A DNA stretch of 34,298 bases from Nitrospirota bacterium. Lineage in GTDB: Bacteria; Nitrospirota; Leptospirillia; Leptospirillales; Leptospirillaceae. The position numbers and the translations under genes are program-made. Where the stretch lies: assembly GCA_021840555.1 (NCBI GenBank), contig JAKBXW010000011.1, positions 1 to 34,298 on the forward strand, in the 5' to 3' direction. Each line of letters opens with the position of its first letter. Position 1 is the stretch's first letter. Under the pieces are notes generated by a model, which saw only the letters and a program-made list of their open reading frames with translations, searched no databases and was not told the DNA's origin. Below, piece by piece: positions 33,489 through 34,298 of the stretch.

Positions 33489-34163
33489 CTACGACCGGGA
33501 GTCGGAAAGGAGCTCCTGCACACGGTCATGGACACGGGAGACGAGCCTCAGGCTTTCGGCCTTTTTTTCGGCCGGATCGGAGGAAGGGGCCCCGGGCCAT
33601 TCGGGAGGGCCGAAGGTAACGGTCAGCCGGGCGGGACGGGGAACGGCGGCACCCGGCGGAAGGCACCGGTCCGTCCCCGCAATCGCCGCCGGAACGATGG
33701 GAACGTTGGCCCCCATGGCCAGAAGGGCCACCCCCCGGTGAAAGGGGCGCAGTTCTCCGTCCCGGGAGCGGGTCCCTTCGGGAAAGATTCCCAGGACCCC
33801 GCCCTGGCGGAGAACCTCCTCGGAAAAGGAAAGGGCCTTCCGGTCTCCCTCGCCCCGGGCGATGGGAAATCCTCCGAGGGAGAGGAGAAATCGGGCAAGC
33901 AAGGGGTTCGCGAAGAGTTCAGGCTTGGCGGGAAAGCGCGACTCCCGGGGAATGGCGTATCCCAGAAGGGGAACATCGAGCAAGGAGAGGTGGTTCGCGG
34001 CCACGATCACCCCTCCGGAGGAAGGAAGATGTTCCTGTCCTGTAATGGTCACGGGGAGGAGGCTCCGGAAGACCCCTCCGGCCAGAATGCGGAAGGATCG
34101 GTAAAAAAAGGTGGGCCAGATCGTCCCTGGAGGCGGGATTATCGGTAGCGCGCGACGATCCAT
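33489..34163 (-). CDS. plsC: 1-acylglycerol-3-phosphate acyltransferase PlsC
   Basis: PlsC acylates lysophosphatidic acid to phosphatidic acid at the inner membrane. The 224 residues show the NHxxxxD motif (His58 and Asp63 in NHLSLLD), FPIARGEG (about 99-106) and FPEGTRS (127-133). A further block, [10 protein letters not shown], follows. The N-terminal helix (about 14-38) is the membrane-associated part. The ATG lies inside the end of cmk, a 25-base overlap in another frame; cmk-plsC is a common pair in bacteria. The ribosome site is weak, which fits coupled translation. Confidence 0.9.
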   Translation of the reverse strand: MDRRALPIIPPPGTIWPTFFYRSFRILAGGVFRSLLPVTITGQEHLPSSGGVIVAANHLSLLDVPLLGYAIPRESRFPAKPELFANPLLARFLLSLGGFPIARGEGDRKALSFSEEVLRQGGVLGIFPEGTRSRDGELRPFHRGVALLAMGANVPIVPAAIAGTDRCLPPGAAVPRPARLTVTFGPPEWPGAPSSDPAEKKAESLRLVSRVHDRVQELLSDSRS

Positions 34164-34298
34164 GTCACCGCTTCGTCGATCGTGAGATGTGTGGTGTCGA
34201 GGCGGAGGGCGTCCGGAGCCGGAACGAGGGGAGAGATGGGGCGATCCCGGTCCCTGCGGTCCCGTTCGAGGATGTCCGACAGGATGGTTTCGAGCGGG
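34139..34298 (-). CDS. cmk: Cytidylate kinase, C-terminal part only
   Basis: The last 52 codons of a gene entering from the right edge end at a TAA (34139-34141). The visible protein has the typical Cmk end: [36 protein letters not shown]. The ERDRRD segment is the CMP/ATP-binding lid region, and the [12 protein letters not shown] helix closes the fold. Cmk phosphorylates CMP and dCMP. The start and nucleotide-binding loop lie outside the window. It overlaps plsC by 25 bases. Confidence 0.85.
   Translation of the reverse strand, partial: PLETILSDILERDRRDRDRPISPLVPAPDALRLDTTHLTIDEAVTWIVARYR

Noticed and set aside
1-34298. CRISPR arrays, tRNA or rRNA genes, toxin-antitoxin or known defence genes
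   Set aside because: No regularly spaced repeats, cloverleaf-like sequences or matching proteins were found on either strand by reading.

Overview
The window reads as chromosomal DNA of a GC-rich, diderm (Gram-negative) bacterium. The LptF/LptG pair, a lipoprotein with a lipobox, a separate HisZ, and the general look of the regulators and unknown proteins suggest an acidophilic iron oxidiser of the Leptospirillum type (Nitrospirota). That assignment is an inference from protein appearance, not a database result. No tRNA, rRNA or CRISPR array is visible. Most genes are densely packed, often with 1-4 base stop/start overlaps.

Layout, left to right. (1) 1-2465, minus strand: a truncated, cysteine-paired lipoprotein gene running off the left edge, then a GAF-like/LuxR-type regulator. 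An AT-rich divergent spacer follows, holding a perfect 6-2-6 dyad. (2) 2879-7998, plus strand: purQ-purL-purF, making FGAM synthase and amidophosphoribosyltransferase, followed by an unknown protein with a TrkA-C-like tail. (3) 8026-10326, minus strand: a GTG-started methyltransferase, a coupled DUF5069 protein and miaB. (4) 10450-11202: a decayed IS605-type insertion with an intact Y1 transposase gene and a frameshifted, divergent tnpB remnant. (5) 11455-14858, plus strand: lptF-lptG (lipopolysaccharide export permeases), then hemH (ferrochelatase) with four cysteines at its C-terminus. (6) 14954-16409: a LysR regulator divergent from a small ABM-like protein, with two dyads between them. (7) 16654-18044: a secreted NHL-repeat protein with its own promoter and strong terminator.

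(8) 18096-24158, minus strand: one apparent operon, class V aminotransferase-serA-hisZ-dnaB-sixA, preceded by a 344-base spacer with nested inverted repeats. It joins the first two steps of phosphorylated serine synthesis to histidine regulation, replicative helicase and a histidine phosphatase. (9) 24503-26305: an ankyrin-repeat envelope protein divergent from a phosphotransacetylase-like enzyme. (10) 26312-34298, minus strand: cmk (partial)-plsC-giant GAF/PAS/GGDEF diguanylate cyclase-unknown 440-residue protein-SprT-like metalloprotein.

The most noteworthy items are the 1649-residue sensor cyclase, built from a three-times-repeated sensory cassette of about 478 residues; the structured spacer before the serine genes; and the cysteine cluster of the ferrochelatase. 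I did not find a clear new defence or mobile system.
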